DNA of 64,000 bases from Wuchereria bancrofti (lineage: Eukaryota; Nematoda; Chromadorea; Rhabditida; Onchocercidae): assembly GCA_005281725.1 (NCBI GenBank), contig SSBO01000012.1, positions 3,206,194 through 3,270,193 of the forward strand. Reading direction: 5' to 3'. Numbering within the stretch: position 1 is the stretch's first letter; every line of letters begins with the position of its first letter. The notes under the pieces were generated by a model. That model saw only the letters and a list, made by a program, of their open reading frames with translations. It ran no database searches and was not told the origin of the DNA. Made by a program: the position numbers and the translations under genes. This document shows, piece after piece, positions 26,313-39,402 of the stretch.

Positions 26313-28837
26313 AAACGGAAAAAAGCAATACCGTCAGAGGTTTGATTATCATCACAGAGATGAAGATCAATTTTGCCAACATAAACATGGTACGACGTTC
26401 GATCAAAATCGAAATTGCGAAATATGGCTGAAACCGGAATCGAAGGTGGCGATTTGACCACTGGCGGTTTTATTTCGATACACTTTAAGAATAAATGAAT
26501 AATATTGCAAAACTGAAGGAATAGCAAAAGAACTACGATGCACAGCATGAATTTTGCCTTTGACAATGACATAAAAAACAAAAAAAAAGAAAACTATACA
26601 AATATTCAACCTCTGTGTGGTATAACGTTGGTACTTTCTTGGAAGCTGCTTTGACTATATTCATGATGTGATCGTAAAATGTGATAGCAGACCGTATTTG
26701 TGGTAAAGTAGCAATCCATAAAATATCGTCTAATATTACCTGTATACGACCACCGAGAACGCTACCATCTAAAAAGAACTTTCAATTTTTCTATTAACTC
26801 AATAATGCAACTTACTGCAATGCAACCAAGGAGTGAGACGTAATACACCACCACATATGTTGTTTTAATGCCTGTTAGATGTAAATTTCAGTAAATTCAT
26901 ACCAGCAGTGGACTTCTTCACACTGATTCTACTCTTTCCATTGCTAGTAATCAATCTTAATGGAGCATTTATAGCATTACACGATGAATTAGCTTGAGCA
27001 GATGCTTCGATACGTAATAATTGCCATGTAACCTGAGAAACGATCGTTTTATGAAACTAGTAAAACAAAAAAAAACATTGTACTGAACTAACAGCTACAG
27101 TAAACTGAAGACATTTAAACTAATGGTAAATTGGCAAGGCTTTATGGTCCTCATAAGTCGTAAAATGGAAGATTATTAAACAATATTACGAAATGTTGCG
27201 AAAAACAGACCATTTTAAACATAAGTAATTTGCTAGTATTCGTATCTACAAGTCGAGTATATCGCAAATCATTGACTGTTTGCCAGGTCGGGCTCTTACT
27301 TTCAACCGCCAATCTCGACAGCTGAAAAGATTTCATGAATAAATCTCCAGTATCACTAAAAAAACCCTGGCAATAAAATCATTAAGAGGATAAATATAGC
27401 ATTCAGAAACATACCGTTAGAGAACCACGAAAAACACCAGAATCGAAATCAATTTCCACTGAATTAACATAAAGTGACATCAATTCCGCAACTCGATTAG
27501 CAAATCCGTATGTTGAGTCTCCAAAAGCACTGAAATAATATTTTTAATCTTTAATAATTATTCATAGTATTTTATTTCAAAATTAAGTATGCAAATCTTG
27601 GCGGTGAAGAAATATACCTCAGAGAATTTGAGTCACAACCAATAACTTCTTCTGAACTAAGTTCGACCTCTACCCGTACTTCATCAATAAACTGAAAAAC
27701 AGAGACTACAGATCTTCTCAGCAGAATGAAAGACGAAATGCCTCAAAGTAATGTTTTCGGAATGGAAAGATTTTAGTTTGCATTCAGTTGTTTTGTCTCC
27801 AATATGGTCAGATTAATCGAATTAACACCCAATGTTTAAAAGAATTATGATTTGATGACAGTCGTTATATCTTCATGTTCATGTTATATTTTCTATTAGC
27901 CCTTATAATGCTGTTGAAACTAAAATCGCGAGGTTTGCACTTACAACGGTTTCGTTTATTAATTTCCCAAAATTAAGTTAAGTGAGATAGCTGAAAAGAA
28001 AAAAGTTTTTTCAGCTAAAAATATCCGCAGTGATAAATTTTTTTTTGTCCAGTTCTACTTTTCAAATGCAGAACGAAAAGTTACTAGTTTAACTGGTTGT
28101 GACTTCAACTTCGTCCACGGAACTTTAACAGCTATTCTATTGCAAACTGCTCGCTTAACTCGTAACCACGTTGGTAATTCAAGTACCTGAAAAAAGATAT
28201 ATACGTAAATATAAATATACAATATTTTGTTGAAGATGGATTTTATATTATGAAACGAACTGCTATAAAAACGTGAATTTTTACGTGAAACCATAGATGC
28301 GAAGCTGAAAGTGAGCGTTTACGGTTGACAAAGGTGTAACGGATAATCCTACTGGATAAGTATCTACCTGTCATATTTGTCATATAATTTTGAGTTATAC
28401 TTAGTATTCCTAGATTTATTCAACAAACAAACACTAGAAAAAAGAAGTTATTTTTGCATTTCCGGTGTAATTCGGGGAAAATATTTTAGAAAAAATACAT
28501 GAAGCAAATACAAACAAATACCCTCTCTTTAAAAAAAAAAGAAACTAACTTCACTTAGGACAATTTCGTTTAATTCGATGTTCTTTAGTTCTCCTTTACC
28601 ACTCAAAATCTGCACGCTGATTTGATCAGCTGTAATATTCCGAACAAATCTGAAATTTGATTGAAAGTAACACATCATTCCGTGCAACACATTTCTTTCA
28701 AAACGCATATTCAGGGAAAGCTTACGAATTGAGAAAAGTTTACAAAACAGTAGAAAAAGCTTATGAAAAAAAAAAAACATATTCAGACATTACTTTGAAA
28801 GATGCTTGATAATCTGATTCTTGATAATACTTGTCAT
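23644..28837 (-). CDS. Bridge-like lipid transfer protein of BLTP3/SHIP164 (UHRF1BP1) type, chorein N-terminus
   Basis: Exons, 5' to 3': 28837-28794, 28649-28550, 28186-28085, 27691-27618, 27529-27415, 27321-27211, 27032-26903, 26768-26611, 26482-26332, 26062-25868, 25766-25530, 25447-25341, 25256-25182, 24936-24687, about 24528-24481, 24422-24298, 24124-23933, 23880-23644; roughly 816 aa. The N-terminus MTSIIKNQIIKHLSKFVRN and the motifs LPTWLRVKRAVCNRIAVKVP, WTKLKSQP, DLRYTRL and VILDDILWIAT match the VPS13-like chorein repeat family, specifically the UHRF1BP1/BLTP3 branch. These proteins form a hydrophobic groove that moves phospholipids between organelle membranes at contact sites; SHIP164 acts on early endosomes. 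The vertebrate proteins are around 1,400 aa; this model stops near 816, so the C-terminal half looks absent. The intron at 25529 has a GC donor, supported by the conserved junction (FP/VP). The exon near 24.5 kb is the least certain. Confidence 0.85.
26282..26307. repeat. (TA)13 microsatellite
   Basis: Uninterrupted TA dinucleotides in an intron of the BLTP3-type gene. They give rise to a spurious repeated Tyr-Ile frame. Confidence 0.95.
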
Positions 28838-28890
28838 TGCTAATTTACAGATCTTTTCCACATCTATTCCCTCAGTAGTCGCGACTGTTA

Positions 28891-28900
28891 GCTGCAAAAA
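28891..28900 (-). promoter_or_regulatory. Candidate spliced-leader acceptor of the BLTP3-type gene
   Basis: On the minus strand a long T-run ends in GCAG at 28892-28895, 54 bases before the start codon at 28837. No coding exon is needed upstream, because the family's conserved N-terminus begins at that ATG. Trans-splicing of a leader here is an inference. Confidence 0.45.
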
Positions 28901-30131
28901 AAAAAAAGAGAAAGTTTCTAACATATGAGAGTTTATGTTTTCTGACCAAAAAAAGCACCTATATCACCAATTAATTCTACAAATCTTTCCAACAGATCAT
29001 TCAAAATGTTGTTTAGCCTGAATCAGTTGGTAGTAAGAATAGCAATGCAGTTTTGATTTTTTGATTTTCATTTAGAAAAGGAAAAGAAAAACCAACTAGT
29101 TCCTGATAACATCTCTAAACTACAGCTAGTATTTGTGTATGTTAGGATGTGGGGAAATTACTTCGGTCGCTTTAGAAGCACCATTTTCTCTATTTTTAGG
29201 GGTACAGTATAAATGAAAGCTCTACACTTAATAAAGATAAATGCTTTTATTAGGCATCACGGAACGGAACTCCCAACCCACCATTCGCCAAGTAGCAATA
29301 TCATTAGATCTTCACTCTAATCTTGTAAAAATTCAAAAAGGAAAAGCAATATCTTTGCTAGATACACAATCAAAGTATTACGAATCACTGCTTAACCCTA
29401 TAATCAACTGTGACAGATGTCAATACTGGCTAGTCAAAATCTTGGCCAAATAAAACCAGATTCAGTCTACAAACCTGTACTAGTGCTTACAAATATTGTA
29501 CGGGAAAGATAAACGTCATCTGAGGTGCTAAGCAGTGATAAACATACCGAACATAGTATCCACTCTGAATCTGTGGTATTAAAGACAAATGAAATCCAAT
29601 AAAACTGAAGTATAGCTCGTACAAACTACAAGTACAAATCGTGCACAAGAATCAGCGAGGGTTAAATGATAAATAATTTGTCACAGAGATGTCATAGACG
29701 ATGTCGAGAACTCGCTTCGATGTACTTTAAGACTTGAAACCTCACAGATCTACTACTTATTACCATTAGATTACAAACGATAACAATAAATCAGCCACCA
29801 CGTGATGAAAGAGATATTTCACTTTTCGTCAGCTGTTGGCTTGGTGTCTCCAAGCCCGCGACAAGGGAATTCGATGTGTACCGAGGAATATCTGTCCGAG
29901 AGGGGATGATGCAGGGTTTGTTGTAGACATATTATGATAACTAGGCAGGGCTTGTAATCCTTTCTATCACTGGTCTTTCTTATCATTCGTCACTACTTAT
30001 TGCACTACTGCAGTGGATAGAGTATATACAAAAATATGACGGCATTAAATTTCAAAAGATATACGAAAAAATATAGTGAAAATATTGGAGCAGTCAGTAT
30101 AATGTATTAACAAAGAAACTACTCAGGAATA
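28901..30131. other. Divergent intergenic region
   Basis: About 1.2 kb separate the 5' ends of the minus-strand BLTP3-type gene and the plus-strand gene at 30132, so it should contain both promoters. I see no specific element. A plus-strand frame at 29241-29453 has no motif or splice context. Confidence 0.5.
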
Positions 30132-32519
30132 ATGAAAAAGATAATGAAAAGTAAGCTGCTTAAAGCTGTAACATTTTCAAATGCCTTCAAAGGTAGCAAA
30201 CATTCTGTTTCTTAAGTTAATGGATTACAGTCTCTTGAAAGAATCAACCTGTCATAGGTTTGTTGAGTTTCAACTTTTGGAATTGGTTGAAATGTACCTT
30301 AACTTCTTTCTTCAATCTTTACTATTCACAGTTTTTTTGAGATAATCCTTGAAATTTATGAAATCCTACTAAAAAATGGACTTTTCTGATTGGTACTAAA
30401 GAATGCGGCTGATACCAAGTGGGAAGGAGCGAATGAAATGAATGAAACTTTTTTCTTTTTAAAATAGCTGTGTTTATTACAGTGAAGTCATTTTTAATAA
30501 CACCAGAACTACTGGTAGGTTGTTCCTAGCATATTGCATCCAAAAGTGGATTACTTCTTCGACAGAATTGCTGTGCTCTTTGAATATTTCGTTGTGCTCC
30601 GCAGTCTGACAGTATCCATTCTAGTTTAAAAAAGCTAAATTTTCCTGGAGAAGTAACTGTCTAGCAAAACGTTCGAGATTCCAAGAAATTTCTCAGTACT
30701 TGAAGATAGTTTGCAAATCGCACAGCGATATTTATGTTTGTCATTTAAATTTACATTTAACTTTGTATTCTGTTGTAATTTTTACAACAGAAAATTTCGA
30801 ACAGTGGTGGATAGCCAATAATGTTAACATCTTCAATAAAATACCGAAAATGTACTTATGCCGCTTACTGTCCTTTGCAGGTTAGCCCAACTTCTTTTTA
30901 ATGGATCAATTAAATTTTCCCAAGAAAATGCAAATATTTAACACCTGAATTTTCACGCTTATTTACTTCCCATGTATCACAAAATAAAGATGAACCGATT
31001 TCCCTGTTTGCTTTTATTGTTTTACATGTTCAATTATCAGACAAAAAAAAATGCAGATACTAATATGATGTAGCTTTTCTCCTCTTATCACTATAAATAG
31101 CATATTTTTTTCTCTACGCTAGTATCACTGCAAATTGAAACATGAAATATAAGCTGTAAACCGATCCTCTTGATTCCATCAATTATGTCATTGACATATA
31201 TTTTTTTTAATCGCCTAAACAATAGTCAATGTTTGGTATCTCATGCAGCTCAGAAAAAAAAAGCAATAAATGTTTTTTCGATTTTTCCGATTATAAATTT
31301 TTTTTCGACAAGAAAAATATGGAATTTGAAAAAGTCGGTTTATCTGTTACCCATAATTTAATCTATTCAGGGTCCACAACTGTCTACTGAGAATGAAATG
31401 AGTAAAAATCCTGATGTGCGATATATTTCTGATGTGTAAGTTGTGACACTGAATTCAAATTTAAAATTGCATCGAAACTAAAGAGTTAGTATTCAGATAT
31501 GTGGAAATGACGTTTATGCACGTTAATGTGAAAATTTCTATTTTCTTGAAACGGTTAATTTGTAGGGATGAACGATTAGGTGTAGCTGTAAGATTATATG
31601 CGATAGTGGAAAGTTCTATGCAGAAAGTTAAAGCAGAAATGCTGGTCGAGCACATTCGTGCCCAAATTTTACCTTTTGATCGGTCATTTGGCGAGCACCC
31701 TATTAACAATGTTGGAAATGATGCTCAGGTCCTTAACCTGCTAAAAATTGTTTGAATCTGTTTAAGTTTCCATCATATTCTCTGTTCAATCGTTTATAAC
31801 GATAATTATTCAGTAGGTTGTATATTCTTTACCACTAAACTTGAAAAAATTCTCTAATTGGTTGAGAAAAAATATACTTTTTCGAATAGTTTTTTCTTTT
31901 TTTTTTGTTGTTCATCTTACAATCGTAGTACTTTGCAATATTGAGATTGAGCTATACTTCCAAGATCACCATCACCTTATCAGTGTATATGGTCACAAAT
32001 GATACGAACAATGTGCTTATTTCATATGTCTATCATAATGAACATTATCTGTGAACATTTTTGTCTATTCTACCATGAATTCATGGGAAAACAATTCTTA
32101 CATGGATAATTCAGCTGGCCAGCCTTCTCGGTACAATACTAAGCTCAATTGAACGATTGTCTTTTCAAGTGTGCAGAAAGCAAAAAGAGGAGACGCCGAA
32201 TATTGCCATTATTATAATACGCGGGCGTCTTATTCTTTGTGGCATTTTGGGAGATATAGTGTAAGCAATTACATATATTACGGCAGGAAGTGATAATGGC
32301 AGATTTTTACTTGAATTAGACATTGCTAATTCAAGACATAACAAAAATAACAAAAATTTTAACAACAGTATTGAATTCATGCAGCATGTAAGCGATTCCT
32401 ATTTGCAGGGCATAAAATTTACAGAAGAGAGAAAATTTTTTAGCAACTTTATAAGTGATGTTATTGACGCCGATACTGTCCACTTTCTGTTTTGTGCATT
32501 TCTCTCAAAAGTTGATTAA
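30132..32519 (+). CDS. Unrecognised conserved-looking protein, 241 aa, eight exons
   Basis: Built from splice signals and phase: 30132-30192, 30468-30514, 30605-30652, 31371-31435, 31566-31728, 32115-32260, 32303-32387, 32409-32519. All eight junctions agree in phase and give one open frame of 242 codons ending TAA. I do not recognise the family. The product has no signal peptide. It is mixed charged and hydrophobic and probably largely helical, with a central segment DERLGVAVRLYAIVESSMQK and a hydrophobic stretch IAIIIIRGRLILCGILGDIV that could be a buried strand-helix or a membrane segment. The short first exon (MKKIMKSKLLKAVTF) is the least secure part. It is divergent from the BLTP3-type gene and lies 0.8 kb before a coiled-coil gene. 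Confidence 0.6.
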
Positions 32520-33297
32520 ATTCCTTTAGCTTTGCCTTGCTACGAAAAAATTCTGATTCCTACGCGAGTAGAGTTGGCTCTCAACAGTACACGCTTTTCA
32601 GTAATTGCAATGTACCACAAACACTGGTATTGCCTACTTCTATTATTTAAATTTTGCTTAAAATGAAGGGTGGAAAGAAAAGTCTCATATTTTTTGTAAA
32701 TGAGAGTAATTCGGTCAATAGCTGTCTTGATAACTTATAACAAACACTATCATTGTGACAAATATCGAAAGCGATCACAAAAGCCCGGAAGTTATATTAC
32801 AGAAAGGGAGCAATTTTGCAGCAACGGACAACACTCTCGTAAAATTATACGTACATGAGGTAAATCTTTTCTTTCAATGTTTGCCATAGATGTCATGAAT
32901 ATTTTTATTTCATGTCTTCCATTTCTTATTCTTACAAAAAAGATAGCAATATTCTTTATTATTTTATTATCAATATTATGTATAGTATAGATAGTAGAAA
33001 CAAAATCAAATCGTTATTTTTACTTAATATCAAAACTCACAGTATAATGAAATCATAGATGCAACCATCAGATTTGCGATTTTTTGTATTTACAAGGGAA
33101 TCAATTCGAGTGCTATTAAAATCAGTTCCGTCGTTAACATTATTCACGAAAAGCTCTGGTTAGCATAATGAATTTCACAGAATTAGAATCGATTTTTGTT
33201 GATGTCGATTTCGCATCTGTAAAAAGATTCCTTAATATTGAGACATTTGAACTTTGCAGACGATATAATATGGTCATTACATTTATGGCAGACGGAG

Positions 33298-34410
33298 ATG
33301 TACTCAAAGAATCCGTACAAGGTACCTGCAGCTGGCTTTCTACTTGTTGATAATTTATCAAAGATGATTGCTGATAGCGATGTATGTTTGGAACAGAACT
33401 TTGCTGAAAATTTGTTGAAAAAGATCAAAGAGAAACAGTCCCAAGAGAAACAAACAAGAAGAGAACAGAGGTGGAAAATGCTGGAAAGTAAACTGGCTGC
33501 TGAAATGAATATTTCCGAGAAATCAGAGGACTCAACAAATCAACGTACCGTGTACTTGCAAACGAAGTTAAAACAGATCCAAGCAACGTACACCAGAATA
33601 AAGGAGCTTGTCAATAAATTACTTCATGAAGAAAGGAATGAAATGTTGGCTTATATAAAGCGTAAAGAAGAGGTTTTGAATTTAGAAAAAGAATGTGAAC
33701 AACAAAAGGCATTACAAGAAAAAGTACTGAGTTTACAAGAGCGACAAAGGAAACAACTGGCTGATTTGCGGGGGTTTTTGCGCAAATTCCTGAAATATCA
33801 AGATATTGTACGGTGTGAACTGCTAATAAACGTTGAAAAACTAGAACAACGGTTAGAAACGATGAAATTTGAAAACAGTGAAATTCATTTGCGAAATATA
33901 TGCCGTTATCATCAACGAATGCTACGTGTAACATTGTTCCAGAACAAAATTGAACAGAATTTGGAAAGTTTAGAAAAGCAAATGCAAGAAACAACTAGAA
34001 ATAGTTGTAGAATGCAGCGGAAGTTAGAAGCACTCAGATCACAGGTAATAACCATTTCAATTTTCACCTGTATTGTTCCTGTACTGTACCATTCTTCAAT
34101 CTTTCGTTCTACTTCACTTAGAGTCTTCAAAAATTTATACCTTTCACACATAAAATAATTTGCATAACTTTGTACAAGCGAAAAAGAGAATCGAAGATTT
34201 TTACAGGTTCAACAGAAAAAACAATTGGTTAAACCAGTACAGGAGACTAGACCGATATCGGGACAAACTTATTGGAGAGGTGGTGGCGCACAACGAAATT
34301 TTCACGCAGCAGCAAATAGGCAATTCCCTTATAGTGACGAGTTTCAACGACACCATTGGCGGCGACGATCAAATAGCGAAGTATTGTGGAAAAATAAAAG
34401 AAACCATTAA
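33298..34410 (+). CDS. Coiled-coil protein, about 316 aa, two exons
   Basis: Exons 33298-34044 and 34207-34410. The frame is open further upstream, to a CTTTGCAG acceptor at 33257, which may be a spliced-leader site placing the ATG at 33298, or the start of an internal exon. Residues from about 35 to 245 are rich in Glu, Lys, Gln and Leu without Pro, i.e. long coiled coil (for example EKECEQQKALQEKVLSLQER). The final exon, joined in phase 0 at a TTTTTACAG acceptor, is basic and aromatic (YWRGGGAQRNF, HHWRRRSNS). I do not recognise a family; a cytoskeletal or scaffold role would be a guess. An overlapping frame from ATG 33168 cannot be joined in phase and is not included. Confidence 0.6.
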
Positions 34411-37400
34411 CCAATCTGCTAATCACAGATTTCTATCACTTTCTAAATTTTATTCATCAGTTGCACTTAATAAACAAATTCTGGTTGTATTACATTTTGA
34501 ATCAAATAGTAACTAATAAAGGAGTAACGCGATTCACTGGAAATTAAAGAAAAGTGAGCATGATTTTTGGTGAGCACGATGCATGAAACAGTACTGTACC
34601 GCTAAAAATCACACATCACTGATAGCAAAGTAAAATTACTCTTCATTGATTGAAACGCACAGTTGATTTGTGATATTACTAATGAGGTGACTTCACGTCA
34701 TCAGAACACTTCATTTAAGAAAAAGAAATTATACTGGCGAAGTGAATCTTTCAAATGGTCTTGTTAATGTTTTAGACAAAAGACTAATAACTACTTAAGA
34801 GCTGCTCATTTATATTATATGTTCGTTCTGGAAATATGGGTAGTTAGCATTTTGCTGCTATTTATTGTTTGTTAATTATAAAAAATCTTCCGGAAGCAGA
34901 TAGTCAGGAAAAGATTGTTCCAATGACTCATTGACACTTTGCATATTTCGACACAGCATAATGCAATGTAAAATGAAGTTACACAACATTACAAAAAAAG
35001 ATTTCTGATATGTCTGATATTGCCTTTCATATACTGCTTCTTTTTAACATGAAAATGATCTGTCGTAATTTCAATTTAATTAAGTTAAAGAACTTTTAGT
35101 TTTAAATGACTGACGACTTTTTTATCCTTTATTTCATGTAGAAATCATCGTGGATCTATGATCAAATTATTTTTTTCACTTGCTCAAGTTATTGTCCCAG
35201 GCTTCTAATCACTGTTTACATATTTTTATTGCTATCACTTACTATTCATAAGTTATTGTTCAGAGAATTTTTGTCGGTTATTCATCAAAACTACTTAAGG
35301 TTTGTTTATTTATGTATAAAATCAATACAATGGAAGTTATTGCAGTAACAGCAATACGTACTTTGCCTAGGTCCATTCTATGGCCTTACAAATGCAAGAT
35401 ACGATGCAGCGTATCTAAGCTTCTCCAGAAATTTATGTTTTTCTAATTTCATATCGTTATCATACTTAGATCAAATCGTACATATTTAAATTTTCGATGG
35501 GAAATCTATTCTTGGTAGATACGAAACCTATTTAATTTATGTAATTAAACTTTTGAGAAAAAATTTGTGATTCAACAGTTTGACTTTTCCAGATAGAGTG
35601 CAATGTCATCCTGCTATGTACAGATTGCAGTGTAGAAAGAATATTCATTTTCAAGTGACAATTTGACTTTCGTTACACTTGAAATTGGTAAAGCAAAGAT
35701 TCTCAACACTGTTAATATTTCTTATTTTTAAAGATTTATTTTTTTCTTATAAACAGTTGATTCCAATTAATAAAAATGTCTTCGGTACAACCAGTTTTCA
35801 AAAAACGTCCGTTTGCCAGCAGTTGCACCTTGAAAGTAAATACTGTGTAAATTGAAAGTATAAATTATGAAAGTATAAATTTTCAATTGTATATATGTGT
35901 GCAAGTTTACAAAAAATTATGAAATTTGTTCGCTAGATAGGTCGCTTTTAGTGTGAAATTCATCATAGCTCTGTATCTATTGAAATATAACAGTAAGCCA
36001 ACCAGGCTTAGACTTTGCACCTTTTCCTAAAGGGTTAAAATCTAACAATTTAAATTATCCGCGGTCAAGTTATTGATTAAGCCATATTACGCAGTTTATC
36101 ATTTAAATGAAATATAATGTATTTTTCACTGGAATTATCAATATCGGAAAAATAATAGTGATTTTCTTCATATTTTCCCGCTATTGTTAATTTGTTAGGG
36201 CAGTCTTGTTTATGGTACTTCATTCGCAATACTTTAGATGTTAATTGAAATAGTAGACCTAAGTAGAAGATTTTTTAGGTATTAGGGATACTGGGGACAC
36301 GTTATAAATAATCAACGGACGAGTAAAAGAGAAATACGCTCGGGCAAAAAATTTTTAAGATGCCAAATGTTGGCTTGTGATCATTGGTTCCAACTTGCTT
36401 TGCTGTGGTTTTTTTGGAAAATTTGTGTAAGTTTATATAAATTCGAAGACAAGATGTAAAGGAAAATAAACCTGATTATGTCAACTGTTCCAACCATCCT
36501 ATAGTCTTAAGAGCCTTGAACAGCATGACTAGTCGTTTTCCTAGATTTGGGTTTATTAAACAAACTTGCGTATCATAATCCATAAAACCATTATGCGATT
36601 CTTTTCAATAACATTGAAGTTCATGTATGTGAATTTTCATTTATGTTCCAGAAATTATTCTTAAAACTAAACAAGAATTTTCTATTTAAATTACAAAAGA
36701 CGATTGCAAAATTTCGATCGCACAAGAAGCATCCGTATGATATAAGAACTGTTTTGTGATATGATATTATCTTTGATATACTGCTCCAATTTTTTAAGAT
36801 TGATATCTATCAAAATAAGATTTGATATCTACAAAAAGGTTATTATTAGATGACACCGAAGACTTCTAACAATACTCTAAACGAAATACAAAAAATTGGT
36901 TTATGTTTTTTTTCATTTTAATAAGTGTAAAAGGTTTATTGCGCAAAATTATGCAGCGTGAGATTGGCGGCAATTAATCTAAATTGCAAAAGTAAGATGA
37001 AAAATCTGTTTCGAGATTTTATTCGAGATAATTTATTTTGGCTTAGTTTATGTATAACAATAAACTAGTGTCATCAGATGGTTGTGAAATTAGAAATGTT
37101 TGTGACATGCTGCGAGGTGAGTATGCCATCAGACCTGAATATAGTAGTTATCGACATTAATGCATGAATGAACGTGCAGATGATCCTGAAGATTTGAAAT
37201 AGAAATCTCATGGCTTTAAAACTTTCCTTGTCATCTTAAGTTGTCAGGTCTCTCCACTCCAGCTGTCGTTGGAAAGCGAGGAGAAGCTGTAAATGAATCA
37301 TCTCTTTGTTCATAAATTAACCTCGCTTTACACACATTATACTGTATGAGATATGTGAGAATTAAATGCATGTAATAGATATTGTAACAAAGAAATATCT

Positions 37401-38341
37401 ATCCTTAAACAAATTTCCTTTATTCCCAAATTCACATTTATCCAACACCATCTCTTGATTACAATTAATCATTGCTTTACAATCGTCCATTTATAGTGTG
37501 GTTGGGGTTTCAGCTCTCTTGTAATGTTTAGCGTTTTATAAGTATGTTGCATCCATGCGATATGTATAATGCGCTATTATGTTGATTTGTTTTTATGTTA
37601 AATAAAGGTTTAATTACCCAAGTTTGAGGTGTCTACAATCAAAGAAACAGAAAGGACAGTAAAATTTTGTCACAGTTATAGAAAATCGACGATACCAGGC
37701 ATGACAATCTTTTTCCATTCATGCATCTATAAAATTCATATTTCACTAAGTTTTTGAATTGTATCTTATCATTCCACTATATTGTATAGATTAGTCTCGC
37801 TGATAGGCAATCTTTTTCCTTAATCTCTCCATTGTTTACCACTTACTTTTCAATTAACTCATTTAAAAGTTAATATATAACGCTATCATATTAAATTATG
37901 CTCATGCATAGATACTATGAACTAATTCTTTCCAGTTCTGGACCTGCCGCATTAATTTGCATTTTATTTCATGATAGACCCCTTCAAGACAAAAAAAAAA
38001 GGTTTTCTTTTTTGTTTACGTCGGAAATTTCTAATTTCATTATATCTGATGAATTAATTTATTTTAGAATCTCGAATTCGAAATTTTACAAACCACCGAG
38101 AATTAATTTAATTTCTCCACTATTTGTCTGCATATTAATGTAACTTATACGATATATAAGTAGATGCTAATCTCTTAAGCATTTGAACCGTTTCCAAAAT
38201 CAAAATTTAATTGTTTTTAATTATAGGGAAGCAAATTAAGTTCAATTATTTTACAAGATATATTTCTTGCAGCAAATAGCAAGCTCTCTCTTTACTAATT
38301 ATTTGCAACTATACCGATTTTCTTTTTTAACCAGCAGGGAC
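34411..38341. other. Long non-coding stretch
   Basis: Nearly 4 kb of AT-rich sequence without a frame that combines length, splice sites and a recognisable motif. A plus-strand frame at 37898-38143 has low-complexity composition and I give it no weight. The region may contain regulatory DNA or UTR; nothing specific is visible. Confidence 0.55.
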
Positions 38342-38734
38342 ATGGCAGTATATGTCATCAGTGATTATGTTCTACAAAATGTTCAGCTCTATAGATTTTA
38401 AAAGTTGTTCACGAGTCGTTCTGATAACTTCCAACATTTTTCTAAATTTCAGATTGAATTTAATGACACTCGATTCTTCTTGCTTACTGTCGAAACAATC
38501 GGGGGGTTATTGAAATGTTCAGCGGATTTGCGTACAGAATCACGCGGTAGGTCATTTTCAGTGTTACATTCTTGTAAGAAATTTCTACCTCATTATTTAA
38601 GAAAAAAGCACTAAAACAACGTAAGTTGAACAAATAATTTGTCCTAAATTTCATTCTTAAAAGTTCGAACCTTTTCCTGTCCAGGAAAGTCTTTCACCTC
38701 ATCGATAATGTCCTTGAATAAGGCTAATTCCTGA
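38342..38734 (+). CDS. Possible small three-exon protein, 60 aa
   Basis: Exons 38342-38380, 38453-38546 and 38685-38734. The introns have good acceptors (TAAATTTCAG, TGTCCAG) and donors (GTTCAG, GTAGGT), and the phases agree. The product begins MAVYVISDYVLQN and ends SLNKANS. The middle exon (FFLLTVETIGGLLKCSADLR) reads like real protein. I do not recognise it. It may be the 3' part of a longer gene, or chance. Its last exon overlaps the minus-strand frame 38699-38967, so at most one of the two is likely correct. Confidence 0.3.
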
Positions 38735-38967
38735 ACAAGTTCCTTTATTTAGGTGAACTAACTTGGATATGATATCAGTGGCAGAAAAATATGTATTCGG
38801 CAAATCCATTCGGATATAGCTGGATACTAGCCGGTGGAACAAAGGATGAAATGCATCTTTGTGTGGGACGCAAACGATTATTAAAAGAAACACGAAAACA
38901 GTGAGAAATAGTGCCAAATGAGGTTTTCTTGGAAATGGAAGAAATGTGGAAGGATCGTTATTACAAA
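38699..38967 (-). CDS. Possible terminal exon encoding a membrane helix
   Basis: An open minus-strand stretch of 88 codons behind an AATACAG acceptor, ending in TGA. It contains a strong hydrophobic helix (LALFLTVFVFLLIIVCV) followed by a segment rich in His, Tyr and Asn. No start codon lies at its 5' end, so upstream exons to the right would be required; I could not find phase-matching ones. Family not recognised. Confidence 0.3.
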
Positions 38968-39372
38968 CTGTATTTTGTTGGAAAGAGAATCAAGATGCTG
39001 ATGAAACGTGTTCAGTACGAGTTACGTCAGCGTTAGAGTTTCTGAATTATGGTAACGTTTGTGACGTGACGTGTGGTCAGTTTTCGCTTTTGATAGATAA
39101 TTATTTCGAGTTTCTTGTGAGAAGACTATGTATCTATGATCACATCATTCAAAAAGAAATAAAACATAAAATCATTGGTCATTGTAATTAGGTGGTGAAA
39201 CATTCGGCTGAAAAGGGATTAATTTTGGAAAGAGATCTAGCAGCAGTGCGCTTTTAGAGATTAGATGGTTCGATTTTTCTTGAATCATATTTTGTTCATT
39301 TTTTCTGCTTTTATCTTTTTTGAGAAATTGTACTCAGAATCCATGCATCTTAAGATACTTCTGATTTCACTT

Positions 39373-39402
39373 TACATAAAGGCTTTACTAAGCCTTTATG
39401 TA
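39373..39402. repeat. Perfect 13-bp inverted repeat with 4-nt loop
   Basis: Arms TACATAAAGGCTT and AAGCCTTTATGTA flank TACT. It lies in gene-poor DNA. It could be a hairpin in an RNA or a small rearrangement footprint; no flanking element was recognised. Confidence 0.8.

Noticed and set aside
30768..30792. 11-bp perfect inverted repeat (TTCTGTTGTAA, loop TTT)
   Set aside because: Short enough to occur by chance in 64 kb of AT-rich DNA.
33168..33350. Open frame from an ATG (MNFTELESIFVDV) overlapping the coiled-coil gene
   Set aside because: No donor in it joins the coiled-coil frame in phase; possibly an upstream ORF.
34160..34516. Alternative open frame over the last coiled-coil exon
   Set aside because: Needs a weak acceptor, whereas TTTTTACAG at 34206 joins the other frame in phase 0.
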